Source: Limnohabitans sp.
GTDB lineage: Bacteria; Bacteroidota; Bacteroidia; Flavobacteriales; Flavobacteriaceae
Assembly: GCA_030053945.1 (NCBI GenBank)
Contig: JASGCW010000001.1
Coordinates: 1-50,973, forward strand
DNA length: 50,973 nt
Direction: 5' to 3'
Shown here: piece by piece, positions 35,098 through 42,988 of the stretch
How the letters are laid out: each line of letters starts with the position of its first letter
Position numbering within the stretch: position 1 is the stretch's first letter
Translations under genes and position numbers: made by a program
The notes under the pieces: model-generated
What the model saw: only the letters and a program-made list of their open reading frames with translations
Database searches by the model: none
Told to the model about the DNA's origin: nothing

Positions 35098-35961
35098 ATG
35101 AGACAGCTCAAAATAACTAAGCAGGTAACGAATCGTGAAACTGCTTCCCTAGACAAATACCTACAAGAAATTGGTAAAGTAGATTTAATCACCGCCGATG
35201 AAGAAGTGGAATTAGCACAACGCATCAAAGCAGGAGATCAAAGAGCATTAGAGAAACTAACGAAAGCTAACTTACGTTTCGTAGTATCTGTTGCAAAACA
35301 ATATCAAAACCAAGGACTTACACTTCCTGACTTAATTAACGAAGGAAATTTAGGTCTAATCAAAGCTGCTCAACGTTTTGATGAAACACGTGGTTTTAAA
35401 TTTATTTCGTATGCAGTTTGGTGGATTCGTCAATCTATTTTACAAGCATTAGCAGAGCAATCTCGTATTGTTCGTTTGCCACTTAACAAAATTGGCTCTA
35501 TCAACAAGATTAATAAAATGTATGCCCTGTTAGAACAATCTAACGAACGTGCTCCATCTGCTGAAGAAATCGCTGTAGAACTTGATATGACTGTAAACGA
35601 CGTAAAAGAATCTATGAAAAATTCTGGACGTCACTTATCTATGGACGCTCCATTAGTAGAAGGTGAAGATTCTAATTTATACGACGTATTACGTTCTGGT
35701 GAATCACCAAATCCTGATAGAGAATTAATTCACGAATCTTTGCGTACAGAAATTGAACGTTCTTTAGAAACCTTGACACCTCGTGAAGCTGATGTAGTTC
35801 GCTTATACTTTGGTTTAGGAGATCAACACCCAATGACACTTGAAGAAATTGGAGAAACTTTCGATTTAACTCGCGAGCGTGTTCGCCAAATTAAAGAAAA
35901 AGCAATTAGAAGATTAAAACACACTTCTAGAAGTAAAATTTTAAAAACTTATTTAGGATAA
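35098..35961 (+). CDS. rpoD: Primary (housekeeping) RNA polymerase sigma factor
   Basis: A 287-residue sigma-70 protein, the short form typical of Bacteroidota primary sigma factors, which lack region 1.1. Region 1.2 is [20 protein letters not shown]; region 2 contains [16 protein letters not shown] and the -10 reading segment [20 protein letters not shown]; region 3 is at about 140-200; region 4.2, the -35 reader, is [20 protein letters not shown]. It directs transcription from the TAnnTTTG/TTG promoters seen in this window. The gene has a strong Shine-Dalgarno site and is followed by two terminators, so it is probably transcribed as a single gene. Confidence 0.97.
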   Translation: MRQLKITKQVTNRETASLDKYLQEIGKVDLITADEEVELAQRIKAGDQRALEKLTKANLRFVVSVAKQYQNQGLTLPDLINEGNLGLIKAAQRFDETRGFKFISYAVWWIRQSILQALAEQSRIVRLPLNKIGSINKINKMYALLEQSNERAPSAEEIAVELDMTVNDVKESMKNSGRHLSMDAPLVEGEDSNLYDVLRSGESPNPDRELIHESLRTEIERSLETLTPREADVVRLYFGLGDQHPMTLEEIGETFDLTRERVRQIKEKAIRRLKHTSRSKILKTYLG

Positions 35962-36023
35962 GTTAATTTTTTCTTAAATTTGCATTTCCAAAAATAGCAT
36001 ATAATTAATTTATATACAATAAC

Positions 36024-36048
36024 AACAGTCTAAGACTGTTCGTTTTTT
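36024..36048 (+). terminator. Terminator after rpoD
   Basis: AACAGTC pairs with GACTGTT around TAA, followed by CG and six T residues, 63 bases after the rpoD stop. This is a typical intrinsic terminator. Confidence 0.75.
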
Positions 36049-36061
36049 GATTGATGATTGA

Positions 36062-36094
36062 AACTCCGGCTGATTACCGGAGTTTTGCTTTTTT
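36062..36094 (+). terminator. Second, stronger terminator after rpoD
   Basis: AACTCCGG pairs perfectly with CCGGAGTT around a 7-base loop and is followed by TTGCTTTTTT. It backs up the terminator a few bases upstream. Confidence 0.85.
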
Positions 36095-36105
36095 AAAGCG
36101 AATCA

Positions 36106-36172
36106 AAACTCCAGTCAGTTCGCTTCGCTCGGGTTTTCGGAGTTTGGAAGCCCCCTAGCCCCCAAAGGGGAA
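36106..36172. repeat. Structured intergenic repeat with GC-rich core
   Basis: AAACTCC (36106-36112) pairs with GGAGTTT (36139-36145) around CGCTTCGCTCGG, itself similar to the cttcgttcgag piece of the 29-base repeat at 10727 and 17020. Right after it comes a G/C block (AGCCCCCTAGCCCCCAAAGG) that can fold CCCC-AAA-GGGG. It is unusually GC-rich for this genome and looks like a dispersed intergenic repeat. Confidence 0.4.
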
Positions 36173-36189
36173 TACAAAACGTAAAACAA

Positions 36190-36272
36190 CTAACCTTTAA
36201 ACCCTTAAACTCTTAAATTTTTAACTTTTTAACTTTTAAAATTTTAAACTCTTAAACTTAAACCTATCTTTG
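36190..36272 (+). promoter_or_regulatory. AT-rich repeat tract and promoter of rpe
   Basis: From about 36190 to 36262 runs a tract of imperfect copies of TTAAACTCT/TTTTTAAC, ending in TATCTTTG (36265-36272), an exact match to the -7 consensus TAnnTTTG. Transcription would start near 36278, 64 bases before the rpe ATG. No TTG stands at -33; the AT-rich tract may stand in for it. Confidence 0.6.
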
Positions 36273-36341
36273 CACCACAACACAACAAATAAAATAAAAT
36301 TGCGTTTTGTGATTCACGAATTCAATAAAAAATAACTACTT

Positions 36342-37004
36342 ATGAGTAAAAATACTCTTATAGCACCTTCAGTATTAGCAGCTGATTTTGCTAATTTACA
36401 ACGAGATATAGAAATGATCAACAACAGTGAGGCAGACTGGTTTCATATTGATGTTATGGATGGTCATTTTGTACCTAACATTTCTTATGGTATGCCTGTT
36501 ATAGAAGCTATAAAAAAGCATACTACAAAACCATTAGATGTTCATTTGATGATTGAAAAACCTGAGCGTTATATTGAAGAATTTGCTCGCATTGGTGCTG
36601 ATATTATAACTGTTCATTATGAATCTACTATCCATCTTCACCGAACGTTAAGACAAATTAAAGCTACTGGTTGTAAAGCTGGCGTTGTTTTGAATCTGAC
36701 GACTCCAGTTTCTGTTTTAGAAGATATTTTACCTGAATGTTATATGGTTTTGATAATGTCTATCAATCCTGGATTTGGCGGTCAAAAATTTGAAGAAATC
36801 ACTTACAACAAAGTGAAAAAACTCAGAAAAATGATTGACGAGCAAGGGCTAGACACCTTAATTGAAATAGATGGAGGAGTAACTGATAAAAACGCAAAAC
36901 AATTAGTTGAAGCAGGGGCAAACGTTTTAGTAGCCGGCAGTTATGTTTTTAATTCAGAAAACCCCCAACTAACCGTGAGCGAATTGAAAAAGCTTTGTTC
37001 TTAA
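36342..37004 (+). CDS. rpe: Ribulose-phosphate 3-epimerase
   Basis: A 220-residue TIM-barrel enzyme that interconverts D-ribulose 5-phosphate and D-xylulose 5-phosphate in the pentose phosphate pathway. Family motifs are complete: APSVLAADFANL at the start, HIDVMDGHFVPNISYG with the metal His and catalytic Asp, DVHLMIEKPERYI, MSINPGFGGQKF for phosphate binding, IEIDGGVTDKN with the second catalytic Asp, and AGSYVFNSEN at the end. It has its own promoter and a bidirectional terminator, so it is a single-gene unit. Confidence 0.96.
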   Translation: MSKNTLIAPSVLAADFANLQRDIEMINNSEADWFHIDVMDGHFVPNISYGMPVIEAIKKHTTKPLDVHLMIEKPERYIEEFARIGADIITVHYESTIHLHRTLRQIKATGCKAGVVLNLTTPVSVLEDILPECYMVLIMSINPGFGGQKFEEITYNKVKKLRKMIDEQGLDTLIEIDGGVTDKNAKQLVEAGANVLVAGSYVFNSENPQLTVSELKKLCS

Positions 37005-37013
37005 AATAATTTT

Positions 37014-37048
37014 AAAACTTCGTGTGGCGGCACACGAAGTTTTATTTT
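37014..37048. terminator. Bidirectional terminator between rpe and the convergent small gene
   Basis: AAAACTTCGTGTG pairs perfectly with CACACGAAGTTTT around GCGG, with A residues on one flank and T residues on the other. It can end transcription from both sides. Confidence 0.85.
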
Positions 37049-37064
37049 GTAATACTGTATTAAT

Positions 37065-37388
37065 TCAGTAAATCTTAACTTTTTCTATAGTAGATATTCC
37101 TTTTAAAGAAATTTTCACAAAACAATTAGAATCGATTGTTAGCATCTTAGGTATTTCAACTATTTTTTTTAGCTTTCCTCGAAAAAAACACACTGTAAAA
37201 GTTTTCAAAATTTGATTATCGAGAATTAATTCAATTCTACAAAACCCTAAAAAACCTATTTTTCCTTTAATTAGTGCTTCAACAGTTAATAAATCTTTTT
37301 CTTTTGATACAATTATACTACTATGTGTTATGCTGATTACAGTAGACAATTTAACTTCCTCGCAATCAGTCGAGATATTCTTATTCAT
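37065..37388 (-). CDS. Small protein of unknown function
   Basis: A 107-residue soluble protein with no signal peptide or membrane segment. It is mostly short strands (STVISITHSSIIVSKEKDLLTVEALIKG, FCRIELILDNQILKTFTVCFF, VEIPKMLTIDSNCFVKISL), so a single all-beta domain is likely. No family is recognised. The frame is not overlapped by another gene and it ends close to a bidirectional terminator, which supports it as a real gene. Its promoter region is the 360-base gap shared with the divergent gene at 37749. Confidence 0.6.
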   Translation of the reverse strand: MNKNISTDCEEVKLSTVISITHSSIIVSKEKDLLTVEALIKGKIGFLGFCRIELILDNQILKTFTVCFFRGKLKKIVEIPKMLTIDSNCFVKISLKGISTIEKVKIY

Positions 37389-37692
37389 AAACTTAGCAAA
37401 TAGGATTACCTATCAAAATTCAAACAAAAAAGAAGATCAAAAATAAAAATAAGAACGAAAAGGCTATTTTTAGGTATCAACACTTCATTTTAATTCCTTT
37501 AATGAGGTTTTTGAACTCAAAACAACTTTTGGTTCTAATAAACTGTTATTTAATTACACAAAATTGGCACTCTATACCTATTAAAATTTTAAATATTCCA
37601 TTCTTCTGTAAATTCGTTTCTATAATTGAATTAAAATAAATAACAGATTAATGTTAATGGAACTTTATAGAAAATTATCTTTCTGTAAATAG

Positions 37693-37723
37693 TTGACCAA
37701 GAATTTGCTTTTTGCTATATTTA
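37693..37723 (+). promoter_or_regulatory. Promoter of the small orphan gene at 37749
   Basis: TTG at 37693-37695 and TATATTTA at 37716-37723 are spaced by 20 bases, close to the Bacteroidota -33/-7 arrangement (TTG, about 19-20 bases, TAnnTTTG; the last base differs). The start codon follows 25 bases downstream. The rest of the 37389-37748 gap is AT-rich and shows no other feature. Confidence 0.6.
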
Positions 37724-37748
37724 ATTTTTCAAACTTAAAAACAAAATT

Positions 37749-38138
37749 ATGGAAACAACAACAGCACAAGAAATCAATTTTAAAGTAGAAACAATAAACA
37801 CAAATGGCCCTATAAACTTCCCTCATCCAAGAAGTACCGAGCCTTTTCCCCCTATTGTTCAATCCTATTTTGAAGGCACACAACTAGAAGTAAGCGCAAT
37901 TATATTATTACCTTACGGTCAACAGGCTAATTTTCAAAGCGTTACATCAAACAATAATACTAAATCACTTGAATTTTACATTAATTATCTTGCTGCTGAA
38001 AAAGCTGTGGCTGATTTCGCTGTATATCAAGTAACTTTTTATTATCCAATAGCTGCTAACCCAGGTACAATAACAACTTTTGTGCGTGATGAAGACCCAG
38101 TAACGTCTAGAGGAACGCAAACATCTGTACAGCCTTAA
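37749..38138 (+). CDS. Small orphan protein of unknown function
   Basis: A 129-residue protein without signal peptide. It is rich in Thr, Pro and aromatic residues: NFPHPRSTEPFPPIVQSYF, LEVSAIILLPYGQQANF, then FAVYQVTFYYPIAANPG, suggesting a small beta-sandwich. No family is recognised. A well-formed promoter and a strong terminator flank it, so it is probably expressed alone. Despite lacking a signal it has the composition of a self-assembling or capsid-like beta protein; that is only an impression. Confidence 0.7.
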   Translation: METTTAQEINFKVETINTNGPINFPHPRSTEPFPPIVQSYFEGTQLEVSAIILLPYGQQANFQSVTSNNNTKSLEFYINYLAAEKAVADFAVYQVTFYYPIAANPGTITTFVRDEDPVTSRGTQTSVQP

Positions 38139-38156
38139 ATACAAAAAATGAATTTA

Positions 38157-38191
38157 AAAAAGTGCGCAAGGATTTTCTTGTGCACTTTTTT
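38157..38191 (+). terminator. Terminator of the orphan gene
   Basis: AAAAAGTGCGCAAG pairs with CTTGTGCACTTTTT (a single mismatched position) around GATTTT and runs into further T residues, 19 bases after the stop codon. It separates this gene from the histidine kinase gene. Confidence 0.85.
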
Positions 38192-38227
38192 ACTTATATT
38201 TAGATACTAAATTTTTTTTATGATTAT

Positions 38228-39973
38228 ATGAATTTTTCTCTAAAGTATCTTTTTATAATTCTATTTCTAACACCTTTTTTAATATTTGGTCAATCTTTAA
38301 AGCAAAAAAGCAAGTTTGAAATACACTTAAAAAAGCAAATACATCAATTAAAAAATGGAGGTTTACTATCCAAACCTGTTGATTATTACTTAGAAAAAAA
38401 TTGGGATTCAACATTGGTTTTAACTCAAAGATTAATTGAATCCAATAAGAATAACCAAGATATAATTTCTTACTCCCATTTTTTAAGAGGATTAAGTCTC
38501 AAAAGAAAAATTCTATTCGACGAAAGCAAAAAAGAATTCTCTAAACTCGCTAAAAACTTTTATTTTTATCCGAAAGTAACGAGTAGTCTTGCTGAAATTG
38601 CTTTAGAAAAAAATGAAGCAAAAAAAGCTATCTCAATTTTTAAAACTATCGAGAATATAAACACTCCTGAAATATACGATATAACCAAAAGCTCAATAAA
38701 ACATAATTTAGGAGTTGCTTATTTAAGTTTAAAAGATTTTATTAATGCCGAAAAATACTTACTGGAAAGCACCAAATTACAAGAAATAGAAAAAGACACT
38801 GTAAATCTTGTGAGTTCCTATGGTGATGTAGCAAATCTATACTACGAACAATATAAAGATAATTTAGCCATCCCTTATTTTGAAAAAGCTTATAATCTTG
38901 CAAAACTCACTAAAAGCCTTAAATTCAAGGCTATGACTGCTAATAATATGTCTGTGGTTGAAGAAAATAGAAAAAATTTTGAAAAAGCCAACCATTACAG
39001 AAAAGAATATGGTATATGGAAAGATTCCTTAAATGATCAGAATAAAATATGGGAAGTTGCACAAATAGAAAAACAATATGCGGTAAAAGAAAAACAAAAA
39101 CAAGTCAACTTACTTCAAATTGAAAACAAATTAAAAATTGCAGAGCGAAACGGCTTTCTATATTCGGCTTTAGTACTTTTATTTTTATTTATAATCACCA
39201 TTTATTTTTACAGAGAAAAAAGCAAGCAAAATAGAATAATTTCTATCCAAAAAGACAAACTAAACGAGCTAAATTCAACTAAAGACAAATTATTTTCTAT
39301 TGTAAGTCACGATTTACGTTCCTCTGTAAACGCATTAAAAACCAGTACGAATCAAATCATTGAAAATGTAAACGAATCCAAATGGGAAGATGCAGCCTCT
39401 CATTTAAAACAAAATAGTGCTTTGGCAGGGGCTACATTTAATCTTTTAGACAATTTACTTCATTGGGCATTACTGCAAAACCAACAATCATTTTTTGAAA
39501 TAGCTCCTCTAAAACTTTATTTTACTGTTGAACAAGTCTGTTTTAACTATCAAATACTTTTGCAAGAAAAAGGGATTGAATTTTCAAACTTAATTCCAAA
39601 AAAAGCAACTGTATCTGCTGACCAAGAAACCATAAAAATTGTTTTACGAAATTTACTAGACAATGCAATTAAATTTTCTAATCAAGATGGATATATCAAA
39701 ATAGAAGCTTTTGAAGATGAAAAATTTTGGAATCTAATTGTAGAAGATAATGGTAAAGGAATGAACGAAGAAACCAAAAACTATCTCTTAAAAGAAGAAA
39801 TTCAACTTGCTAAGAAACATAATGAAAACATTATAGGAAGTGGATTAGGCTTACAATTATGCAAATCTATGATTTTAAAAAATCACGGAAAACTAAATAT
39901 AGAAAGTGCTATTGGAAAAGGAACAAAAATGATTGTATCTTTACCTAAACAAGAAACAAATGGACAAAGTTAA
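38228..39973 (+). CDS. TPR-containing sensor histidine kinase
   Basis: A 581-residue membrane kinase. A signal peptide (about 1-21, ending FGQ) is followed by a periplasmic array of TPR-like helical repeats (about 60-270; for example HNLGVAYLSLKDFINAEKYL and YGDVANLYYEQYKDNLAIPYF). One membrane helix lies at about 311-332 (LYSALVLLFLFIITIYFY). The dimerisation/phosphoacceptor helix carries His361 in SIVSHDLRSS; the ATPase domain has an N box (NLLDNAIKF), G1 (VEDNGKGMN) and G2 (GSGLGLQLC). Its last 14 bases overlap the response regulator gene, so the pair is coupled. The signal sensed is unknown; the TPR part probably binds a periplasmic protein. Confidence 0.93.
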   Translation: MNFSLKYLFIILFLTPFLIFGQSLKQKSKFEIHLKKQIHQLKNGGLLSKPVDYYLEKNWDSTLVLTQRLIESNKNNQDIISYSHFLRGLSLKRKILFDESKKEFSKLAKNFYFYPKVTSSLAEIALEKNEAKKAISIFKTIENINTPEIYDITKSSIKHNLGVAYLSLKDFINAEKYLLESTKLQEIEKDTVNLVSSYGDVANLYYEQYKDNLAIPYFEKAYNLAKLTKSLKFKAMTANNMSVVEENRKNFEKANHYRKEYGIWKDSLNDQNKIWEVAQIEKQYAVKEKQKQVNLLQIENKLKIAERNGFLYSALVLLFLFIITIYFYREKSKQNRIISIQKDKLNELNSTKDKLFSIVSHDLRSSVNALKTSTNQIIENVNESKWEDAASHLKQNSALAGATFNLLDNLLHWALLQNQQSFFEIAPLKLYFTVEQVCFNYQILLQEKGIEFSNLIPKKATVSADQETIKIVLRNLLDNAIKFSNQDGYIKIEAFEDEKFWNLIVEDNGKGMNEETKNYLLKEEIQLAKKHNENIIGSGLGLQLCKSMILKNHGKLNIESAIGKGTKMIVSLPKQETNGQS

Positions 39974-40706
39974 TGTATTAGTAATTGAAGATAATGCAAC
40001 TGAAAAAGAAGCATTATTAAAAGTATTACAAGCAAACAATTATAACGTTGTGGGAGTAGCTTCAAGCCATAAAGAAGCATTGGAATTATTTACTAGCAAA
40101 AAAGTAGATATTGTCATTGTAGATATTTATTTAAATGGCGTTCCTGAAGGAATAACCTTTGCCGAAACTTTAAGCATACTTCCTAATCAATCAAAACCTT
40201 TTGTTTTTTTAACTAGCACTACCGACAGAAATATTTTTGAAAGAGCAAAACTAACGAATCCTTTTAGCTATTTACTTAAACCTTTTAACGAACTTGAATT
40301 ACTCTATGCTTTAGAACTTGCTATTGAAAAATTTTATGCTCAAAATGATGTATTCCTAGGAGATGAAGAAGACACCATAATTAGTAACGAGTTCTTATTT
40401 ATCAAAAAAGGAAAATCGCTAAAAAAAGTTGCTATCTCCGACATTCTTTACATAGAAGTAGAAGAAAAATATTGCAATATCGTAACCGAGAAAGAAAAAT
40501 TTGTCATCTTAATTTCGCTTACAAAAATTCTTGAATTGCTAAACCCAAATCTATTTTACAGAACACATCGCAATTACATTGTAAACTCAGATAAAATCAT
40601 AGAAATTATCCCAGTTGATAATTTAATAATCTTAACTGGCAATCATAAAATAACTTTAAGTGATAAGTATAAGGATTTTATGAAAAAAGTTAAGATGTTG
40701 AAGTAA
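39960..40706 (+). CDS. LytTR family response regulator
   Basis: A 248-residue regulator. I chose ATG 39960, where the receiver begins (MDKVNVLVIEDN); the frame opens earlier but would run further into the kinase gene. The receiver domain (1-125) has the acidic pocket Glu10-Asp11, phosphoacceptor Asp55 in VIVDIYLNG and Lys107 in LLKPF. The LytTR DNA-binding domain (about 145-248) includes DILYIEVEEKYCNIVT and FYRTHRNYIVNSDKI, the conserved core of this family. It is the cognate partner of the preceding kinase; target genes are unknown, and the adjacent lectin-like gene on the other strand is one candidate. Confidence 0.95.
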   Translation: MDKVNVLVIEDNATEKEALLKVLQANNYNVVGVASSHKEALELFTSKKVDIVIVDIYLNGVPEGITFAETLSILPNQSKPFVFLTSTTDRNIFERAKLTNPFSYLLKPFNELELLYALELAIEKFYAQNDVFLGDEEDTIISNEFLFIKKGKSLKKVAISDILYIEVEEKYCNIVTEKEKFVILISLTKILELLNPNLFYRTHRNYIVNSDKIIEIIPVDNLIILTGNHKITLSDKYKDFMKKVKMLK

Positions 40707-40736
40707 ACAAACTTAATTTATTGATACTTTGAAAGA

Positions 40737-40761
40737 GAGGGTGTAAAGGTTTTACACCCTC
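40737..40761. terminator. Stem-loop between convergent genes
   Basis: GAGGGTGTAAA pairs perfectly with TTTACACCCTC around GGT. It lies between the response regulator (+) and the lectin-like gene (-) and probably ends one or both transcripts, although the T tract is short. Confidence 0.65.
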
Positions 40762-40793
40762 AAAATATTGACAATATCCTAAATTCATTATTG

Positions 40794-41252
40794 TCATTGA
40801 AGTTGCCATCTTTGACGTCCTGAACCATCATCTTCTCCCCAAAGATCTACTTTGGAACCATCAGCAGTACAACTTAAATACTTTCTATTACCAGTAACTC
40901 CACCTTGCACCTTGATATTAAAATAGCTAGGAATGTTAGATTTTAGTTCATCAATAAGCCATCTTTGACGTCCTGAATTATCATCTTCCATCCAAAGGTC
41001 AACTTTGGAACCATCAGCAGTACAGCTTAAATATTTTTTACCATCAATAGTTCCACCAGAAACAATAATATTATAAATCCCTTGTGGCTGACCTTTTACT
41101 TGCACTATATCCCATACTTGTCGACCTGAACCATCATCCTCCATCCAAAGATCAACTTTTGAACCATCAACAGAACAACTTAAAAGAGATTTGTTAGTTT
41201 CAAGTCCACGCAATACTTGTATATTTCGTTTATTCATAATAATTGTGTTCAT
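40794..41252 (-). CDS. Three-repeat QxW (ricin-type beta-trefoil) lectin-like protein
   Basis: A 152-residue protein made of three near-identical units of about 48 residues. Each ends in GRQRW or GRQVW, the QxW motif of ricin-type beta-trefoil lectins, and contains LSCTADGSKVDLWMEDD. Three QxW units are exactly one trefoil, so the protein is a free-standing carbohydrate-binding domain. No signal peptide is visible, so it would be cytoplasmic or released by a non-classical route. An internal ATG at 41237 is an alternative start. The units are also very alike at DNA level, meaning recent duplication or gene conversion. A role in defence, adhesion or toxicity is possible; the sugar bound is unknown. 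Confidence 0.82.
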   Translation of the reverse strand: MNTIIMNKRNIQVLRGLETNKSLLSCSVDGSKVDLWMEDDGSGRQVWDIVQVKGQPQGIYNIIVSGGTIDGKKYLSCTADGSKVDLWMEDDNSGRQRWLIDELKSNIPSYFNIKVQGGVTGNRKYLSCTADGSKVDLWGEDDGSGRQRWQLQ

Positions 41253-41547
41253 TTTTTCTTATTTATTCCTACTCATATAGCTTTTCGGTTTCCGCCTCTT
41301 GTGATAACTGCACAAGAACAGTCGTTTGTTTAAAATGGTTTCTGACTCCATCTTTTTTAGTTTGTTTATTTGATTTTTTAATTGCTACCTCTATTATTCT
41401 TTATTTATGTAAGCACATAAGGGTTTTAGCTTATAAAAAGTCAAATTGATAAAAATGTTAACTAGTTAAATTTTTTGAATTGAAACTCAAATGCTATATC
41501 CAAAGGATTTGAAGATTACTTTTGGCAATCACATTATTACCAGAGAA

Positions 41548-41697
41548 TTAAATAGTTTTTTGTTTCGTTTCTGAATCTAAATTACTTGATTTAATAAGGG
41601 TTAGCTTTTCTTTTGTAACAAGATGGGTAATTTTTGGAATGAGCTGAAATTTATTGAGAAACAAAAAGCGTTTCAATACATCTTGAAAAGGCGTCAT
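41548..41697 (-). other. Short ORF, possibly a remnant of a larger gene
   Basis: A 49-codon frame on the - strand (MTPFQDVLKRFLFLNKFQLI..., ending KQKTI) has protein-like composition and stands alone in the 945-base gap 41253-42197. It resembles the end of a longer protein, but nothing is recognised and no start signal is seen. The flanking part 41253-41547 holds only a weak hairpin (CTTGTG/CACAAG near 41300), and 41698-41848 nothing I can name. Confidence 0.25.
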
Positions 41698-41848
41698 TTC
41701 TTTAAAATTGTGTATCTAAGGTTTTCTAAAAGTAATCTCTTTTATTCTTCAAACAAATAGAAATGACATAATACTGATGATGTGACTTCTCCTATCGTCG
41801 AAGTGACAAGCTAGACGTTAATTGATACTGTCCTTTATAAGCAACCTT

Positions 41849-42214
41849 CTCAAAGCTCCGCTTTGAGAATAAAAAAGAAGGGAAAAATAATTTCAAGTAA
41901 ACTCATCTATGTTATTTTACTAACACATCATAATTTTACTCCGAATATAAAATTTACTTTTAAAAGTACTTGACAGCCACTTGCTGTCTTCCTTTTAATT
42001 TCAAATGTGACCGCGAAGGGATTCTGCTACGCAGTTCCCTCAAAGCTCCGCTTTGAGAATAAAAAAAGAGGAAAAAATAATTTCAAGTAAACTCATCTAT
42101 GTTATTTTACTAACACATCATAATTTTACTCCGAATATAAAATTTACTTTTAAAAGTACCTGACAGCCACTGGCTGTCCTCCTTTTAATTTCAAATGTGA
42201 CCGCGAAGGGATTC
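41849..42214. repeat. Direct duplication of 176 bp that includes the 3' part of the tRNA-Arg gene
   Basis: Copy 1 (41849-42024) and copy 2 (42039-42214) are nearly identical, period 190. Each begins with the hairpin CTCAAAGC-TCC-GCTTTGAG, contains the palindrome or near-palindrome TACTTTTAAAAGTA and the hairpin GACAGCCA/TGGCTGTC (one base changed in copy 1), and ends with the first 17 bases of the tRNA-Arg complement. After copy 1, tgctacgcag follows, matching the other end of the tRNA, so copy 1 carries a collapsed tRNA with its middle deleted. This is a tandem duplication of the tRNA and its flank with later deletion, or a trace of integration at the tRNA 3' end. Confidence 0.8.
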
Positions 42215-42271
42215 GAACCCCCAACCCTCAGAGCCGAAATCTGATATTCTATCCAGTTGAACTACGCAGCC
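42198..42271 (-). tRNA. tRNA-Arg (anticodon UCG)
   Basis: On the - strand 74 bases fold as a full cloverleaf. The acceptor arm is GGCTGCG with CGCGGTC (two G-U pairs); the D arm is GTTC...GAAT; the anticodon stem is TCAGA/TCTGA with loop TTTCGGC, giving anticodon TCG for CGN arginine codons; a 5-base variable loop follows, then a T arm with loop TTCGAAT and discriminator A. CCA is not encoded. It lies downstream of the YqeY-family gene on the same strand. Confidence 0.95.
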
Positions 42272-42389
42272 ATTTGATTTGAGATTTTTGATTGCCGATT
42301 TTAGATTTATGAAATGAAAATTTCTGAAATCTTAATTCGTTACCCAAGAGCTTTGCTCGAACTGGCGAAGCAATCTTCAATCATCAATC

Positions 42390-42839
42390 TTATGCTAAAA
42401 GCTTTTTCACAATATTTGAAATGGTTTTACCATCTGCTTGTCCAGCTAATGCTTTTGAAGCTGCTCCCATTACCTGTCCCATAGCTGCCATTCCTGAAAA
42501 ACCGCCTTCTGCAATTATTTTTGCAACAGCAGTTTCTACTTCTGCTTCTGATAATTGTGCAGGCAAGAATTTTTCAATAATTGCCACTTGAGCTAGTTCA
42601 GGCTCTGCTAAGTCAGCTCGGTTTTGCTCTGTATAAATTGCTGCCGAATCTTTGCGTTGTTTTACTAAACGCTGTAATAATTTTACTTCATCATCTGATG
42701 ATAATTCTTCTTTCGCACCACTTTCAGTTTGTGCTAATAATATGGCAGATTTTATGGCACGTAATGCTTCTAAAGCTACAGTATCTTTCGCTTTCATTGC
42801 ATTTTTCATTTCGTCCATTATTTGTGCTGATAAACTCAT
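42390..42839 (-). CDS. yqeY: YqeY family protein (GatB/YqeY domain)
   Basis: A 149-residue single-domain protein. MDEMKNAMKAKDTVALEALRAIKSAI, LLQRLVKQRKDSAAIY, EKFLPAQLSEAEVETAVAKII and MGAASKALAGQADGKTISNIVK cover the whole family in order. The domain is related to the tRNA-binding C-terminus of the GatB subunit of the amidotransferase, and a link to tRNA metabolism is assumed, but a definite activity is not known. It follows ftsZ by 149 bases, with a terminator between them, and a tRNA gene comes next. Confidence 0.93.
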   Translation of the reverse strand: MSLSAQIMDEMKNAMKAKDTVALEALRAIKSAILLAQTESGAKEELSSDDEVKLLQRLVKQRKDSAAIYTEQNRADLAEPELAQVAIIEKFLPAQLSEAEVETAVAKIIAEGGFSGMAAMGQVMGAASKALAGQADGKTISNIVKKLLA

Positions 42840-42926
42840 TTGATTTCTGATTTTAGATTTTTTTGATATTAGATTTCAGATATATTACTTCAGATTAAGT
42901 AATATATCCAAAATGAATTGCGAAAT

Positions 42927-42964
42927 TAAAAAAAATAACCCGAAAAATCGTTAGAAATTTCGGG
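42927..42964 (-). terminator. Terminator of the dcw operon after ftsZ
   Basis: On the - strand CCCGAAA pairs with TTTCGGG around a 12-base loop and is followed by a run of T residues. It starts 25 bases after the ftsZ stop and before the YqeY-family gene. Confidence 0.8.
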
Positions 42965-42988
42965 CTAAAAAATTTAATTTGAATTCGT

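Noticed and set aside
36190..36262. CRISPR-like or regular tandem array in the TTAAAC tract
   Set aside because: Units are short, imperfect and without spacers; it is an AT-rich promoter tract.
41243..41449. 68-codon ORF on the + strand upstream of the lectin-like gene
   Set aside because: It overlaps the start of a real gene on the other strand and is low-complexity (repeated Ser-Tyr); most likely leader sequence.
41849..42214. CRISPR array
   Set aside because: Only two long copies exist, with no spacer pattern and no cas genes.
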